This document shows, piece after piece, positions 6,741 through 14,192 of a stretch of DNA of 53,160 nt; positions within the stretch are counted from its first letter, which is position 1; every line of letters begins with the position of its first letter. This DNA comes from Desulfurococcales archaeon (GTDB lineage Archaea; Thermoproteota; Thermoprotei_A; Sulfolobales; NBVN01), in the NCBI GenBank assembly GCA_027002995.1, contig JALWZB010000155.1:155682-208841 (forward strand). The letters are read 5' to 3'. A program made the position numbers and the translations under genes. The notes beneath the pieces are model-generated. The model was not told where the DNA came from and did no database searches. It saw nothing but the letters and a program-made list of their open reading frames with translations.

Positions 6741-8072
6741 ATGAGGGTGTATATTGAGACCTACGGATGCGCTCTGAACAAGGCTGACACATCCTTAATG
6801 AAGGCACTCCTGCGGAAATGCGGGTGTGAGGTAGTCAGCAGTATCGATGACGCGGACGTCATAATAGTTAATACATGCACGGTGCGTTTGGATACTGAAC
6901 AACGCATACTTAAGAGGTTGGGGAAACTTAAGGAAATTGCGAAGAAGACAAACGCTAAGCTAGTTATTGCTGGTTGCATGGTCTCCGCTCAACCCTACAC
7001 ACTCCATAAGCTCGCTCCCGAAGCCTCACTCATATCACCTCAAAACATACACAATATATGCGAGGTCGTATGGTCAAGGGAAACCAAGTTCCTTATTAAG
7101 GGAGAGCGCGACACCAGCAAGCTACCGCTCCATATTGAAGGTAGCATCGCCATCATACCTATTGCTGAGGGATGCTTAGGTAATTGCGCGTACTGTATAA
7201 CTAAGATAGCCAGGCGTAGGTTAAGGTCTTACCCTCCTCAGCTAATAGTTGACGCTGTCCGTAAGGCTGTCGAGAGCGGTGCTGTCGAAATCGACCTGAC
7301 GGCCCAGGACACTGCATCCTACGGCCTAGACTTGGAGTTGGAGGGGCCAAGATTACCTGACCTGATTAGTGAAATATTAAGAAGGGTTTCCGGTAACTAC
7401 TTTATTCGTGTAGGTATGGCGAACCCCGATACATTGGAACCCATACTGGATGACTTAATAGAGGTTCTTAAGGAACCTAGAGTCTTCAAGTACGTTCACA
7501 TACCGTTACAGTCCGCAAGTAACCACGTGCTTAAGATAATGCGTAGGAGATACACCTTTGAGGAGTTCAAGTATATTATTCAGCGCTTACGTTCCAGGAT
7601 ACCTGAGGTCACCATAGCCACTGATATAATAGTGGGTCATCCGGGAGAAGATGAGGAAGCTTTCCGAACTACATTGAAAGCTGTTAGGGAGTTAATGTTT
7701 GACAAGGTCCACCTAGCTCAATACACGCCCAGACCCCGGACAGAGGCTGCTGCGATGCCGCAGGTGCCTGACCCAGTCAAGAAGCGCCGCAGCACAATCC
7801 TTGCTAAGCTCGTCGAGGAGGTTGGCCTAACAGTGAATAAGCAATACGTTGGTTCCCATGCGGAAGCTGTGTTAACGCACCTCAGCTTCCGGGGTTCCGT
7901 GATAGGGAGGTTATTCAATTACAAGCCGGTAGTACTTACTGACGCCGATCCGAACTTAATAGGGTCACAGGTACATGTCTTAATTCAGGATGCGACCTTC
8001 TACGACCTGCGGGGTTCGCTGATCCATGTAAGTACCGTTAAAAACATTCGTAAGCATATCAACTCAGTTTAA
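6741..8072 (+). CDS. tRNA N6-threonylcarbamoyladenosine methylthiotransferase (MtaB/CDKAL1 type)
   Basis: This radical-SAM enzyme adds a methylthio group to t6A37 of ANN-decoding tRNAs. The N-terminal UPF0004 domain carries its three cluster cysteines at Cys10, Cys46 and Cys79; the radical-SAM CX3CX2C motif is Cys145-Cys149-Cys152; LTAQDTASYGLD follows, and a TRAM-like RNA-binding tail fills about residues 375-435. The length (443 aa) and GCMVSAQP pattern fit the archaeal/eukaryotic e-MtaB group rather than bacterial MiaB. It is transcribed away from aIF2-beta across a 74-nt gap. Confidence 0.9.
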   Translation: MRVYIETYGCALNKADTSLMKALLRKCGCEVVSSIDDADVIIVNTCTVRLDTEQRILKRLGKLKEIAKKTNAKLVIAGCMVSAQPYTLHKLAPEASLISPQNIHNICEVVWSRETKFLIKGERDTSKLPLHIEGSIAIIPIAEGCLGNCAYCITKIARRRLRSYPPQLIVDAVRKAVESGAVEIDLTAQDTASYGLDLELEGPRLPDLISEILRRVSGNYFIRVGMANPDTLEPILDDLIEVLKEPRVFKYVHIPLQSASNHVLKIMRRRYTFEEFKYIIQRLRSRIPEVTIATDIIVGHPGEDEEAFRTTLKAVRELMFDKVHLAQYTPRPRTEAAAMPQVPDPVKKRRSTILAKLVEEVGLTVNKQYVGSHAEAVLTHLSFRGSVIGRLFNYKPVVLTDADPNLIGSQVHVLIQDATFYDLRGSLIHVSTVKNIRKHINSV

Positions 8073-8126
8073 TGAATAAGTAAGTGTTCTCCTAAAGACC
8101 CACGAAAAAACTTGGGATAAGCTTAT

Positions 8127-8558
8127 ATGGCACCATATTCTAGAGCAATTGATGCGAGAGTGCGTGGGAACATGGCCGAAATCAGCATCGAAAACGACAT
8201 CGTGGTGGGTAAACACCTCTATGCTAACATGTATGGCATAGACAGGAACATACTTACTGATGAAGCTAAACTTCGTGAAACAGTTCTCGAGGCCGTTAAG
8301 GCCGCCGGGGCCACTCTAATAGAGCTGAAGTCGTGGGTGGTAGGCGGGAAGAAAGGAGGAGTATCAGTAATAGCGCTAGTCAATGAATCACACATAGCAA
8401 TCCACACGTGGGTAGAGTACGCCTACGCAACCGTAGACATATACACATGCGGCGCCCACACAGACCCGTGGGCAGCCTTCGACGTGATACTAAGGACATT
8501 AAGACCCAAGAAGTACAAGGTAGGGTATGCCGACAGGTCCTCCACAACCCTAGATTAA
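8127..8558 (+). CDS. speD: S-adenosylmethionine decarboxylase or arginine decarboxylase proenzyme (SpeD family)
   Basis: This is a pyruvoyl-dependent decarboxylase of polyamine synthesis. The self-cleavage site is NESHIAIHTW: cleavage between Glu87 and Ser88 would turn Ser88 into the pyruvoyl group, and the conserved His93 and the Cys in YTCGAH (Cys108) are present. Crenarchaeota carry two SpeD-like paralogues, one acting on AdoMet and one on arginine; sequence alone as read here does not decide which this is. The first ATG (8127) lacks a clear ribosome-binding site; an internal ATG at 8172 (MAEISIEND) gives the more usual family N-terminus and may be the true start. Confidence 0.88.
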   Translation: MAPYSRAIDARVRGNMAEISIENDIVVGKHLYANMYGIDRNILTDEAKLRETVLEAVKAAGATLIELKSWVVGGKKGGVSVIALVNESHIAIHTWVEYAYATVDIYTCGAHTDPWAAFDVILRTLRPKKYKVGYADRSSTTLD

Positions 8559-8610
8559 CCTGCTCCCGCCTAAACAACTTAATAAACCCCTCACAACAAA
8601 TTACCACTGG

Positions 8611-8687
<77 letters not shown>

Positions 8688-8689
8688 AA

Positions 8690-9229
8690 ACCCATGTTCG
8701 CAACACTCTTTTCCCTTAGATCCTGAAGTTAGTATTTATATTCGGTCACTATAGCGCCAATGTTGCACCACAATCATTAAATCAGTTCATTAAATATTTT
8801 TAAAGGTCTTAACGATACGTTTGGTTATTTACTTAAAGTACGGATAATGTAACTTTATTTTTGTTTCCTGCTTCTGTTTTACCCAGATATAACATTCCAT
8901 TGGTAGCGTGTCCTAATACCATGTTTTGTCTTTAATGTTTTGCTCGGCTCTAGTGCTATTCATTGATTAAATGCAAGGGGTGTAGATCGTAAAAACGAGC
9001 GTAATACATGCATATTTGTTTCCTGTATTGAGAATATTTTTCAGGGATATTGCTTGACTAATTATGCAAAATGTTGATTTACTACGGCATATTGTCTATT
9101 TGGCTACTGTAGTATCTGTCAATATAATGTTAGTTAACGCTAAATCTTTGATTAATGGACGAATAAGTTTTTACTTATAGCTTAAAATGTTAGTTTCCCT
9201 TTTCTTTAAGAGTTTAAGGCTGTTTTACG
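8690..9229. other. AT-rich gene-free stretch, possible replication-origin-like region
   Basis: About 540 bp between tRNA-Thr and the AsnRS-like gene hold no credible gene and are visibly richer in A and T than anything else in the window. TTTGTTTCCTG occurs twice in the same orientation (8860-8870, 9015-9025), TTCCATTGG occurs near 8896 and a GGGGTG run near 8978. GTTTCCTG resembles half of the crenarchaeal origin recognition box (mini-ORB). No Cdc6/Orc gene is nearby, so this remains a guess; it could equally be a decayed insertion. Confidence 0.3.
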
Positions 9230-10471
9230 GTGTTAGTAGTGCATGAAATATTAGGGTGGATGACATCAACGCCACGTGCTGGGTTGTTTAGAGTTAGAGT
9301 CGGTGGCGGGGAGGTTAGGGTTAAGGTTAGGGATCCTCAAGTTGTTAAGCTTCTTCGAGAGAGTGTTAGCGACGGTGTTGAAGTACTTGTAAGGCTTAAG
9401 GTCTCGGACCTTAACGGCGGTAGCGTCGTTGCGGAGGATGTTAGGGTTGTGCATAGGGGTATGGTTAACCCTCCTTATGAGGATGTAGATCCATCGGTGC
9501 CCATCGCCTTCGCTAGGAGGAGTTACTTAGCTATAAGGCTTCCTAGGTATCAGAAGATACTGAGGGTGCAACACATCATACTGAAGTCTGCACGCCGGTT
9601 TCTGGAGGAGGAGGGCTTTATTGAGCTACTCCCGCCAGTGATTAGCACCGCGAGCGACCCGGGTCTGAGGGGTGCTCGGAAGCTTAAGACTATGCTTTAT
9701 GGTCGGGAGTATGAGTTGATGTCCAGCATCATAATGTTTAAGCAGGTAACGGCGTCAGCCTTAGGGAAGGTGTACTTTATCGCTAGGAACGTTAGGGAGG
9801 AACCGCCTGAGAACGCTGCAACGTGGCGACACCTAGTGGAGTTTACTCAGCTTGACCTGGAGCAGGCTGGGGCGAGCATGGAGGACATGATGAGGCTAGG
9901 TGAGAGGCTAATTAGCAGGATATGCGTAGACGTGCTGAGTGAGGCAGGGAGCATAGTGAGGGAGTTCAACCCCGGCCTTGAGTGCCCTACGCCACCCTTC
10001 AAGAGAATAACGTTTAGGGAAGCAGTCCGACTAGCGAGGAGCCTCGGCGAACCTACCCCAGACTACGGGGAACTCACACAGAGGGGAGAGGAGACCTTAA
10101 GCAAGCACTTCAGCGAGCCCTTCTGGATAGTTAACTTCCCCTCGGCATCCCGTGGATTCTACTACTTAAGGGACCCGCAAGACCCTAGGTACAATCGGGA
10201 CTTCAACTTAATACTTCCAGGAGGTTTCGGCGAGGTAATTGATGGCGGTGAACGGGAGTACAGGTACGAGGAAATACTCGCCAGACTTAATGAGCTAGGA
10301 GAGGATCTAAGTAAGTACTCATGGTTCCTTGATGCACTAAAGGTCGGGTTAGCGCCTTCCGCTGGTTTCGGATTAGGGATAGAGAGACTAACCAGATACA
10401 TACTGAACTTAAGGTACGTTTGGGAGGCTACGGCATTCCCCAAACCTCCAGGCGTAACTGACGCACCATGA
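9230..10471 (+). CDS. Class IIb synthetase-like protein: AsnRS or AsnRS-derived asparagine synthetase
   Basis: The 413-residue protein has a weak OB-like N-terminal region (about 1-75) and a class IIb catalytic core. Motif 1 is near FIELLPPVIST, motif 2 is in NAATWRHLVEFTQLDLEQ, and motif 3 is GFGLGIERLTRYI. The core resembles AspRS/AsnRS, but the motif 2 loop (NVREEPPENAATW) is longer than in those enzymes and the N-terminal domain is divergent. Archaea are known to have an AsnRS paralogue that makes free asparagine from aspartate. Which activity applies here is unresolved. An Lrp/AsnC-type regulator follows 94 nt downstream. Confidence 0.75.
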   Translation: MLVVHEILGWMTSTPRAGLFRVRVGGGEVRVKVRDPQVVKLLRESVSDGVEVLVRLKVSDLNGGSVVAEDVRVVHRGMVNPPYEDVDPSVPIAFARRSYLAIRLPRYQKILRVQHIILKSARRFLEEEGFIELLPPVISTASDPGLRGARKLKTMLYGREYELMSSIIMFKQVTASALGKVYFIARNVREEPPENAATWRHLVEFTQLDLEQAGASMEDMMRLGERLISRICVDVLSEAGSIVREFNPGLECPTPPFKRITFREAVRLARSLGEPTPDYGELTQRGEETLSKHFSEPFWIVNFPSASRGFYYLRDPQDPRYNRDFNLILPGGFGEVIDGGEREYRYEEILARLNELGEDLSKYSWFLDALKVGLAPSAGFGLGIERLTRYILNLRYVWEATAFPKPPGVTDAP

Positions 10472-10565
10472 CGGTTAAGAGTAACTTTACTAAAAGTACT
10501 TCCACAGCATGCATGAAAACTCATTAGTAAAAAACTCTAATACACCATAGAAGGACTGAGCGAAT

Positions 10566-11075
10566 ATGGATGAACTAGACGTTAAGATAATTAAGGCGTT
10601 ACAAGAGAATGCACGCCTCAAAGCATCAGAGCTAGCAAGGATTCTCAAAAGACCTCGCTCCACAATACTGCAGAGAATGGAGAAACTTGAGGATGAAGGC
10701 GTTATCCTAGGGTATAGCGCCGTAGTGAATCCGTGGAAACTCGGCTACAATTACCTTGCGTACATCATGCTCAGAATAAGGCGAGGTATCTACGCTAGGC
10801 TAGACCAAGTGCAGATAGCTAAGAAAATACTTGAAGACACCTCCACCAGAAACGACTTACCCTACGTTGAGGAGGCAAGCATAGTTACTGGCACGTACGA
10901 CATAATGCTGAAAGTCTGGATCCACGACTGGGCCGAACTCTCCAAATTCCTCCTAAACTACCTATCAAAGATAGAGGAGGTAGCATCCACAGAAACATTC
11001 ATGGTGCTACAGAAACTCCCAGAGAAACCAAAACCCATACCACCTAGGGGAGATATCATTGAACAAGGGAAGTAA
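10566..11075 (+). CDS. Lrp/AsnC family transcriptional regulator
   Basis: The N-terminal winged helix (about 1-55, with IIKALQENARLKASELARIL and a recognition helix RPRSTILQRM) is followed by an RAM/AsnC ligand-binding domain (about 70-145, with VTGTYDIMLKVW). Lrp-family proteins form octamers or dimers and respond to amino acids. Placement just after an AsnRS-like gene suggests, but does not prove, control of amino-acid metabolism. The C-terminal 20 residues are a proline- and lysine-rich tail that overlaps the next gene's start. Confidence 0.92.
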   Translation: MDELDVKIIKALQENARLKASELARILKRPRSTILQRMEKLEDEGVILGYSAVVNPWKLGYNYLAYIMLRIRRGIYARLDQVQIAKKILEDTSTRNDLPYVEEASIVTGTYDIMLKVWIHDWAELSKFLLNYLSKIEEVASTETFMVLQKLPEKPKPIPPRGDIIEQGK

Positions 11076-11520
11076 GCAAGGTAAGTATGTAACGTGTGTA
11101 AAGAACATAGAATTCCACGCTGCACATGCAACACCAGTCAACGGTACGCCACTACTACACGGACATACATTCATAGTTAACGTTTGCGTTGAAGGAGAGT
11201 TAACAGAGAAACACTGGGTGATAGACTTCACAAACCTTTCCGACATTGTGAAAGAGGTCATTGACCAAGAGTATAACTTCAGACTACTCCTCGACAGGAA
11301 AGACGCATCGAGAGTTAAGATAATCGCGCCTTTCGATGTTAGGATAACGTATATTGATGGTCCTCCCACCGCTGAGTCACTGGCTAGAAACATATGTCAG
11401 AGCTTAAGCGAACACTTACTTAGGAGAGGCATGCTAAGCAACATTAGAGCATGCAGGGTAACGGTGTGTGAGGGCAGTAACCTTTGTGCTGAATATGCGA
11501 CTTACTTTACGATAGAGTAA
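11059..11520 (+). CDS. 6-pyruvoyl-tetrahydropterin synthase / QueD-like protein
   Basis: The T-fold enzyme family converts dihydroneopterin triphosphate derivatives, in 7-deazaguanine or pterin pathways. The three zinc-ligand histidines are visible: FHAAH (His23) and LHGH (His34, His36). A late VTVCEGSN matches the pterin-binding Glu strand. The usual catalytic cysteine between the first histidine and the HGH motif is absent. Start is TTG 11059, 17 nt inside the Lrp gene, after a GGGGAGA ribosome-binding site; the two are probably translationally coupled. Substrate is not certain. Confidence 0.82.
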   Translation: MNKGSKQGKYVTCVKNIEFHAAHATPVNGTPLLHGHTFIVNVCVEGELTEKHWVIDFTNLSDIVKEVIDQEYNFRLLLDRKDASRVKIIAPFDVRITYIDGPPTAESLARNICQSLSEHLLRRGMLSNIRACRVTVCEGSNLCAEYATYFTIE

Positions 11521-12398
11521 GCAACCCTGCTCAGTAATATCGTTAAGCCTAACATGCAGGCAACTAAGCACTCAGCAACCCATAGGAGCGGGTCAAACGA
11601 CGTTAACGCGTAACCCAAGCTAAACAACGCCGTTGACAAGCTAAGCACCATACTGAGTTTCGTGAAAGCACCCCAAACATTATAGCTACCAGTAACCTTC
11701 AGTAATGTCTTAAGCACCTTGCTATTCTTTATTCTCCGATACTCCGCAAACCTGCTGAGCTCCTGTAAACCAGCCTCAGTTAACCTATAACAAATATCCA
11801 TCTTACCATCCCCACGTGACTTCAGCACCTTTCTAAGGAAACCTAGTCTCCCATGCTTGCTCGTAGCGATGTCCAAGTAACTTGACAAGGTTGCTGGCGT
11901 AACACCAAGCCTTTTTGCAAGCTCATTCAACGGCATTTCCCTACGCTCTGTTAAACCGAGGATCAGCAACGTATCGTAAATGTACTTATATGTTAAGAGG
12001 TTCTTCGAGACATCAAGATGTGCTTGCCTGCTGTAACCAACACTAATAGCACTATCTGGTGAAACACCAGTACTTTTACGTTGACCTTCACCCAGTAACT
12101 TAAGCACCTTGCGAACAAACCTCTCTCCCTCCTCAGTAAGCACGTAGGTTCCGTCGTGCTGACGTAACACTAAGCCCTTAGAAATTAGCTTCGTAAGTGC
12201 ATCGTACACGGACTTAGTCCTTATGCCTAAGGCTAGTGCTGCCTCCCTAGCACGTATACCTTTGGGTTTACTGCCCATATACAGTATTAGTTCAAGCTGA
12301 ATCGTTGACTTAGCGAAGTCCAGCATTGAATCAAGCTCCCTTAAAAGCTCTATCCCACCCGAAAGTAATACACCACTATTTTGTGTTAACGCGCACAT
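11502..12398 (-). CDS. Membrane-anchored winged-helix regulator, ArnR-like
   Basis: The protein carries two winged-helix segments (about 30-105 and 130-220, with IRAREAALALGIRTKSVYDALTKL and LNELAKRLGVTPATLSSYL). Two closely spaced transmembrane helices follow at about 243-262 and 268-290, and no extracellular domain. This layout matches ArnR/ArnR1 of Sulfolobales, membrane-bound one-component regulators encoded near the archaellum genes that control archaellin expression, except that those have one HTH. It lies beside the archaellum cluster, oriented away. ATG 12398 follows GGGAGGGATT. Assignment to the ArnR family is by architecture and context. Confidence 0.7.
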   Translation of the reverse strand: MCALTQNSGVLLSGGIELLRELDSMLDFAKSTIQLELILYMGSKPKGIRAREAALALGIRTKSVYDALTKLISKGLVLRQHDGTYVLTEEGERFVRKVLKLLGEGQRKSTGVSPDSAISVGYSRQAHLDVSKNLLTYKYIYDTLLILGLTERREMPLNELAKRLGVTPATLSSYLDIATSKHGRLGFLRKVLKSRGDGKMDICYRLTEAGLQELSRFAEYRRIKNSKVLKTLLKVTGSYNVWGAFTKLSMVLSLSTALFSLGYALTSFDPLLWVAECLVACMLGLTILLSRVAYSIVK

Positions 12399-12458
12399 AA
12401 TCCCTCCCTACGTATTACGATGAAAGAGTAGCTAATAGTCGAAATACTCATGGAGTCA

Positions 12459-12833
12459 CTAATTCGTTGGAAGAAAAGTTTTTGAATACCTCCTCTCCAA
12501 TATGGTGCCTATACGGTAAGACATCTCCGTCAAGGTATCCAGTAAGACATGCATGCTACGCCTCTCAGCTAAGTACCCATAAGATGCCTTAAGAAGGAGC
12601 CAGACATTTCTTGCTAAAGGGACCAGAAAATACACCCACCCTGATCGCCTCTTATAGAACATATAAACGTAGCCTGGATGACTCGGCAACCTACCAGCTA
12701 AGGCTGTAATGAAATCAACCTCACTATCATCACCTACGTGACACCCAAGCATATTCCCGTCGCCAAGCAAACAAGCATCAACTATCAACCTACCGTCAAC
12801 AAACATGCTAAGGAACTCCTTAGGTACATTCAC
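12459..12833 (-). CDS. Unrecognised protein, 124 aa
   Basis: No family was recognised. The first 75 residues look alpha/beta with short hydrophobic strands (GRLIVDACLLGD, GWVYFLVPLARNVWLLL), followed by an amphipathic helical C-terminus. There is no signal peptide or clear transmembrane helix. A longin/roadblock-like fold is possible but not demonstrated. It lies between the ArnR-like gene and the divergent archaellin gene, so a role in archaellum control is conceivable. The start ATG 12833 is preceded by GGGAATGAGGTGA. Confidence 0.6.
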   Translation of the reverse strand: MNVPKEFLSMFVDGRLIVDACLLGDGNMLGCHVGDDSEVDFITALAGRLPSHPGYVYMFYKRRSGWVYFLVPLARNVWLLLKASYGYLAERRSMHVLLDTLTEMSYRIGTILERRYSKTFLPTN

Positions 12834-12976
12834 CTCATTCCCCTACCAGTAGGTCGCTGGCATTCGTTAAAAAAGACAAGCCGACATTCTGCGGTCCTCA
12901 GAACTACGCTTTAACCAATTAGGCGTTCCGCGTAGTCCGAAGGCTATCATAGCGTACCGTAGAACCACCGAATTAC

Positions 12977-13000
12977 TGCGTGTCTTATAAGCGACACGCA
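12977..13000 (+). promoter_or_regulatory. Archaellin promoter: TATA box inside a 24-bp inverted repeat
   Basis: A TTATAA box (12985-12990) is flanked by perfect 8-bp arms, TGCGTGTC (12977-12984) and GACACGCA (12993-13000). The box lies 46 nt upstream of the chosen archaellin start, consistent with transcription starting near 13012-13016. A protein bound to the repeat would block or position TBP, so this is a likely operator; the ArnR-like regulator next door is the obvious candidate. Confidence 0.65.
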
Positions 13001-13007
13001 CTCGCCC

Positions 13008-13021
13008 CACCTCATGAGGTG
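13008..13021 (+). promoter_or_regulatory. Perfect 14-bp palindrome covering the archaellin ribosome-binding site
   Basis: The palindrome CACCTCATGAGGTG spans the Shine-Dalgarno GAGGTGA (13016-13022), 9 nt before GTG 13031. In RNA it could form a 5-bp stem with a CATG loop that hides the ribosome-binding site; as DNA it could be a second dimer-binding site. If transcription starts downstream of 13012, only the DNA reading is possible. Confidence 0.5.
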
Positions 13022-13030
13022 ACACCTAAC

Positions 13031-13792
13031 GTGAACTGGAGGAGGAAGTCGAGAAAGGGTATAACCGGTATCGAGGCAGCAATCGTCATGATAGCATTCG
13101 TGGTCGTCGCCGCAGCGCTAGCATTCGTAGTGCTGAACATGGGTATGTTCACAACCCAGAAAGCTAAGGAAGCAATACAGACCGGTCTGGAGGGCGCTAC
13201 CTCAGCCTTACAGGTTGACGGCAGCGTCTCAGCCCTAGTTAACAGTAATAGCGAAGTAGACTTCATAGCAGTTCCCATAAAACTGGCGCCCGGTAAACAT
13301 GCTGTCGACCTAGGCTACAGCAAAACAACAATATCAGTACTAACATCACAAGGAGTAGCTCTAGAAAATGCATATGAAGGCGCCCTCTACATCCTCAGCA
13401 ATGGTACTTTGGTCTCAGATAACCCCAATGTCCTTAACGTCCTAGGCAGCGGATCAGGGAAGATTAACTTAACACTAACCAATTCAAACATTAGTAATCT
13501 GACTGCTCTCAAAGAGGTAATAAGTGCCATTACTACTGAGTTAGTAAAGAATGGTAATGTCTCAAAAGACACACCTGTAGTATTCGTAGTGTTTATAAAG
13601 AATACTGAGATTGACGCCGTTCTACAAAATGGTGAGAAGGCCCTGGTGTTGGGCTTCTTACCAAATGCGACGGCACTAGGGGCCTATGATACTATAAGTG
13701 TTGAGATTCATCCGCCATCAGGCGCACCACTAACTATTAGTCGTACGATGCCAGCAACCCTGCCGGCAGATTCTGCAATCACGCTGGGTTGA
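13031..13792 (+). CDS. arlB: Archaellin (archaeal flagellin, ArlB)
   Basis: This is the filament subunit of the archaellum. Starting at GTG 13031, the protein has a short class III signal RRKSRKG followed by ITGIEAAIVMIAFVVVAAALAF; prepilin peptidase (PibD/ArlK) would cut after Gly10, leaving the hydrophobic helix that packs in the filament core. The remaining 220 residues are the surface beta domain, with about ten NxS/T glycosylation sequons. A longer open frame to GTG 12980 is rejected because that codon is inside the promoter repeat and lacks a ribosome-binding site. It is the first gene of the cluster. Confidence 0.93.
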   Translation: MNWRRKSRKGITGIEAAIVMIAFVVVAAALAFVVLNMGMFTTQKAKEAIQTGLEGATSALQVDGSVSALVNSNSEVDFIAVPIKLAPGKHAVDLGYSKTTISVLTSQGVALENAYEGALYILSNGTLVSDNPNVLNVLGSGSGKINLTLTNSNISNLTALKEVISAITTELVKNGNVSKDTPVVFVVFIKNTEIDAVLQNGEKALVLGFLPNATALGAYDTISVEIHPPSGAPLTISRTMPATLPADSAITLG

Positions 13793-13800
13793 GGTGACAG

Positions 13801-14061
13801 GTGATGATTAGTAAAATTAATGAAAAAATAATAGATGTTTTTTCCCTGAAGCTTAAATTGTCCAACATAGTTTGCATTATACTCATACTGTCAGTAACTA
13901 TGCTAGCTATCCTTGTACTCCTGTTTTATCACTATGCAGTCTACCTAGGGAGACCCATACCGATTTGGGGCGCTATCTTAGTAGCGCCGGCAGTTGCTAT
14001 TCTTACTCACTTTTCTCTGGTTGCGTTAAGAGGGCTTAGTAGGGGGGTGAGAGGCAATTGA
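13801..14061 (+). CDS. Small two-helix membrane protein in the archaellum cluster
   Basis: The 86-residue protein has hydrophobic helices at about 20-46 and 54-78, and short charged ends. No family was recognised. Its ribosome-binding site GAGGTGA overlaps the arlB stop codon, so it is co-expressed. In Sulfolobales the gene after the archaellin encodes ArlX, an N-terminally membrane-anchored motor scaffold. This gene plus the soluble protein that follows could be a split equivalent. GTG 13801 and ATG 13804 are alternative starts. Confidence 0.65.
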   Translation: MMISKINEKIIDVFSLKLKLSNIVCIILILSVTMLAILVLLFYHYAVYLGRPIPIWGAILVAPAVAILTHFSLVALRGLSRGVRGN

Positions 14062-14072
14062 GGACATCATCG

Positions 14073-14192
14073 ATGAGGTATGGCCTTGTAGATGCATCAT
14101 TTGCAGATCCAGTGTGCGGAAGTTGCTTCGCTTTCTTGCGCAGAGGTGGTTGTATGAAGAGAAAAGTAAAGGAGTGGAGGTGGTCCCCATGA
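14073..14192 (+). CDS. Possible 39-aa peptide coupled to the next gene (uncertain)
   Basis: An ATG at 14073 opens a frame of 39 residues with CGSC and a further cysteine (FLRRGGC). Its TGA overlaps the next gene's ATG as ATGA, a common arrangement for coupled translation. A competing reading is that the downstream gene begins earlier in its own frame, which is open from 14051. No ribosome-binding site is obvious for the peptide. Low confidence. Confidence 0.22.
   Translation: MRYGLVDASFADPVCGSCFAFLRRGGCMKRKVKEWRWSP

Noticed and set aside
12980-13030. Earlier GTG start for archaellin
   Set aside because: That codon is inside the inverted repeat around the TATA box and upstream of the likely transcription start; GTG 13031 has a good ribosome-binding site and gives a normal class III signal.
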